Origin: an uncultured Alphaproteobacteria bacterium | GTDB lineage: Bacteria; Pseudomonadota; Alphaproteobacteria; Puniceispirillales; UBA1172 | Direction: 5' to 3' | NCBI GenBank assembly: GCA_937952245.1 | Contig: CALFYS010000103.1 | Span: forward strand, 1-8,780 | Length of the DNA: 8,780 nt | Shown here: in pieces, positions 6,365 through 8,780 of the stretch | Layout: every line of letters begins with the position of its first letter | Numbering within the stretch: position 1 is the first letter of the stretch | Translations under genes and position numbers: made by a program | The notes under the pieces: generated by a model | Told to the model about the DNA's origin: nothing | The model's input: the letters and a program-made list of their open reading frames with translations, nothing else | Database searches by the model: none

Positions 6365-8242
6365 TTCTTGAACGGAATTATATTGATCGCCGTCAGCAGG
6401 TTCCTCTTGCCCGCCTTCGCCTTCATCTTCGGTGACGGAAAACGCGTTGGCATTGGCCGAAAAATAACCATCCAAAATATTTTGAATTCGCGTCACCGCG
6501 TTCTCACCGCCATAAACAGCAATTTTTTCGGTGAACACTTCTCGGCCTTCATAAACACAAGGATCGGAAACCGCTAAATTGGCAATGCCCGGCACGGCAC
6601 GGATCGACCCGCGTTTTTTCGGCTTTCGTTTCGGTTGTTTTTTCGTGACCACCACCGGTTCCACCAAACGATCGGCAAGGGCGCGGGCGGTTTCAGTGTC
6701 ATATTTTTCCAAGGTTTCAGCAAGGTTAAGGCGCGTGAGCGTCAATTCATTCAAGGTAGTTGAAATCACTTCACTGCCGGGGCTTCGATCAAGGAGATCA
6801 ATTTCCTCGATGAAGGTTTCGGCATCGCCAGAGAGCAGGGATTGCACAAGGCTGATCATGCTCATCAATCGTTCCTTATCGCGCTGCAAGGCCTCTAACG
6901 CGCGCTTTTCGGCCAATGGTTTGGAGAACAGGTCATCATTCTGCGGAATAGAAGTGATCAGCCGATCGACATCGCTGGCCGAATAACTTGCGGCTTGTTC
7001 GGTTTCGTAATCGTAAATAATGGCACGGGCGACGGCGATCAATTCATTCAGCAGGTCACGTTGCTGTTTTAATTTTGCCGTCTCGCGGGTCTCATACAAA
7101 TTGGTGTTATAGCCTTCAACCGCTTGCCGCACCCGGGCAAGGCGGGTCTGGAATTCCGTGTCGGTATAAAATTGCGCCACTTCCAAATCTTGGTCATAAA
7201 GAATGGAAATTTCATATTGGTTCAGCAAAGCATCAATAATCGATAGGACACCGGCCTCAACATTAAGGGTGACCCGCTGTTCGCTATCCTCGACTTCATT
7301 TGAAAGCAAGACCTGAAGGCCAGCGGTGGCGCTGACAAACCGGATGGCATCGGCAAGGCTGAGATCATTGAAACTGATTTGCACCACTGGGCTTTCAACA
7401 TAACCGCGCAAAGCGCCAATTTTACTGGAAACCGCGCCGTTATCAGCACTGCCCATCAGCGCCAATTCAGGGGGGATTGCAAAATAACCGTCACGATCAC
7501 GGGTCAGATCCCGTCCAAAAACACGGTCAGGCGGGATCGTGCCAACCCCAGGGATTTTATTGTCTTCATAAATCTTAATCTGGTCTTCAACCGCGTTCAA
7601 TTGAGTGAAAAGCGTGGTCTCCAGCGTTTGTCCGGCGGTGGCAAAATTTTCATCAAGGGTGCGGAGTTTGCCAAATAAATCTTGTTCCAAGCGCAACCCT
7701 TCACGAATGATAATATCCGCCCGCTTGTCATTTCTGATGGAAATGATCCGTTGCCGTTCTTCTTCGGGCACAGGTTCATATACAGGTTGGAGCGGAACCT
7801 CTTCTTCCAGATTTTCCTTCATGGTCTGGAACGGGTCTTCTTCTGGCGTGAAACTGACGGCGGTGGCGGTCAAGCTTGAGGGCAGGGTCACCTCATCTTC
7901 AGGGGCTTGGCCGGAATAAAGCGCGGAAAGCCGTTCCAGCGTGTCAATGAAATCAGGGTTGATCAAACTGTCTTCATGGTAGCGCAGCTGCAGCAATTGG
8001 CGGCGCGGGGTGTATTCGGGCAATTGGGCGGCGGATTCATTATCGGTGCTGAGCGGCGCCAGCACGCGGTTTTCCACCAAAGATTTGGTTTTTTCAATAT
8101 CAACATCCTGATCCAACCGTGGCGGGGACCCGCAGGAGGCTAAAATTGATATTGCAGCAACAGAAAACCCAGCAGTAATTATTTTATTAATTAATGCTTT
8201 ATTATTTATTTCTAATTTATTGGGCCAAAAAAAACCCATCAT
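6362..8242 (-). CDS. Lipoprotein secretin, N-terminal half (N0, helical insert and first half of N1)
   Basis: A 626-residue outer-membrane lipoprotein portion. Residues 17-37 form a lipoprotein signal peptide with lipobox LASC, lipidated Cys37; Gly follows, so outer-membrane sorting is expected. Residues 38-280 are Glu-rich with helical stretches and have no family I recognise. Residues about 284-358 look like the secretin N0/STN domain: VVQISFNDLSLADAIRFVSA, then LLSNEV and a VTLNVEAGVLSIIDALLNQY stretch. Residues about 360-530 are a long helical, coiled-coil-like insert. Residues 534-544 are strongly basic (KKQPKRKPKKR). Residues 571-603 (KIAVYGGENAVTRIQNILDG) are the first strand and helix of an N1 domain, which the TAA cuts in two. 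Lipoprotein secretins are typical of MSHA and type IVb pilus systems. The start overlaps the stop of the upstream gene by ATGA, with GGAG ten bases ahead; the second ATG is equally plausible. The first 25 codons are notably AT-rich. Confidence 0.85.
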   Translation of the reverse strand: MMGFFWPNKLEINNKALINKIITAGFSVAAISILASCGSPPRLDQDVDIEKTKSLVENRVLAPLSTDNESAAQLPEYTPRRQLLQLRYHEDSLINPDFIDTLERLSALYSGQAPEDEVTLPSSLTATAVSFTPEEDPFQTMKENLEEEVPLQPVYEPVPEEERQRIISIRNDKRADIIIREGLRLEQDLFGKLRTLDENFATAGQTLETTLFTQLNAVEDQIKIYEDNKIPGVGTIPPDRVFGRDLTRDRDGYFAIPPELALMGSADNGAVSSKIGALRGYVESPVVQISFNDLSLADAIRFVSATAGLQVLLSNEVEDSEQRVTLNVEAGVLSIIDALLNQYEISILYDQDLEVAQFYTDTEFQTRLARVRQAVEGYNTNLYETRETAKLKQQRDLLNELIAVARAIIYDYETEQAASYSASDVDRLITSIPQNDDLFSKPLAEKRALEALQRDKERLMSMISLVQSLLSGDAETFIEEIDLLDRSPGSEVISTTLNELTLTRLNLAETLEKYDTETARALADRLVEPVVVTKKQPKRKPKKRGSIRAVPGIANLAVSDPCVYEGREVFTEKIAVYGGENAVTRIQNILDGYFSANANAFSVTEDEGEGGQEEPADGDQYNSVQE

Positions 8243-8775
8243 TTTGTATGTTCTCCATCATGGGTCTCATCATGATCACCATCGTGGAATTGTTTGTTTT
8301 GCTGCGCGAAATGAGCGTTAAGTTCTGAGCTAATGGCGTTGCGGATCACGGCTTCAACCTCATTATGGATGTAATCCCGCACGACATGGCGAACAAGATT
8401 GGTGAAGGCTTGCCCGAAATCATATTCAACCGATGAAATGTTGGTATTGTCCTCTTGGGGAGGTTTCAGCCTTGAGACATCATCCATTTGTGACATGACT
8501 TGGTCAAATGGAGGAGGGGATTGAGGCGAAGGGGGTGTTTCTTCTGCTTCAAGTGAGCCATGATTGCCTTGATGTTGGTCGCCGGTTTGCGCGGCGGCAT
8601 CATTCACCAGCACCGCCAAAGCATTAATATCATCCCCAATGTCTTCATGTGCATGATCATCAATCGGAGCCGGGTCATTGGCGGCTTGTTCAACGGTCAA
8701 CGCGTCCTGCATCAGCATATTGATTCGCTGATAGGTTGAAACCGCCTGTTGGTTAGCGCTGTTCTGTGATTGCAT
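8239..8775 (-). CDS. Acidic, proline-rich protein with PopZ-like C-terminal helices (start uncertain)
   Basis: A protein of about 178 residues, with the start possibly upstream because the window ends five bases before this ATG and the frame stays open. An N-terminal helical segment (about 10-32) is followed by a long disordered acidic, Gln/Pro-rich region (33-112; includes TPPSPQSPPPF). The C-terminal block at 124-155 (FTNLVRHVVRDYIHNEVEAV then IRNAISSELNAHF) lines up without gaps with the remembered DUF2497/PopZ pattern LVRPMLREWLDxxLPxLVExLVxxEI. PopZ, the alphaproteobacterial polar organising protein, has the same order of parts (short N-terminal helix, acidic proline-rich linker, C-terminal helices) and about the same length. 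The typical N-terminal EEILASIRRII motif is not seen. The tail has His at 164, 168, 172 and 176. The gene overlaps the secretin start (ATGA), so the two are probably co-translated. Function is inferred only: a cytoplasmic scaffold or localisation factor. Confidence 0.55.
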   Translation of the reverse strand: MQSQNSANQQAVSTYQRINMLMQDALTVEQAANDPAPIDDHAHEDIGDDINALAVLVNDAAAQTGDQHQGNHGSLEAEETPPSPQSPPPFDQVMSQMDDVSRLKPPQEDNTNISSVEYDFGQAFTNLVRHVVRDYIHNEVEAVIRNAISSELNAHFAQQNKQFHDGDHDETHDGEHTK

Positions 8776-8780
8776 CGACG

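Overview
The window looks like alphaproteobacterial chromosome of moderate G+C content. It carries most of the inner- and outer-membrane scaffold of a type IV pilus-like (T4P/MSHA/T2SS superfamily) machine. The taxonomic call is an inference. It rests on a PopZ-like acidic protein at the head of the cluster and on general protein character; there is no marker gene in the window.

Layout, read along the minus strand (the direction of transcription, from high to low coordinates): a small acidic/proline-rich protein with a PopZ-like C-terminus (8775-8239); the lipoprotein N-terminal half of a secretin (8242-6362); an in-frame TAA at 6364-6362; the C-terminal half of the same secretin (in frame from 6361, stop at 5207); a PilM-PilN fusion (4567-2951); a PilO-like protein with a very long cytoplasmic tail (2951-1692); a secreted PilP-like protein that also carries a SPOR-like module (1600-590); and the N-terminal domain of a PilB/GspE-type assembly ATPase that runs off the window (580-1). 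One gene lies on the plus strand inside this cluster (4671-5171): a small membrane protein with a Lys/Pro-rich tail and a SHOCT-like C-terminus.

How they would work together: the ATPase drives pilin polymerisation in the cytoplasm. PilM-PilN and PilO form the inner-membrane alignment complex. The PilP-like protein links that complex to the secretin, which is the outer-membrane channel. The pilins and platform protein are not in this window, so a pilus, a competence pseudopilus and a type II secretion system cannot be told apart. Two modules, PopZ-like and SPOR-like, are of kinds used elsewhere to place proteins at the pole or division site, which suggests (inference) that the machine carries its own positioning parts.

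The most striking observation is the secretin. The two halves are in one frame, separated only by a single TAA. The break falls inside one folded domain (N1), the downstream 74 codons are stop-free, and the downstream half has no signal peptide and no credible ribosome binding site. It is therefore one gene with a nonsense codon (mutation, sequencing error or readthrough) rather than two independent genes.
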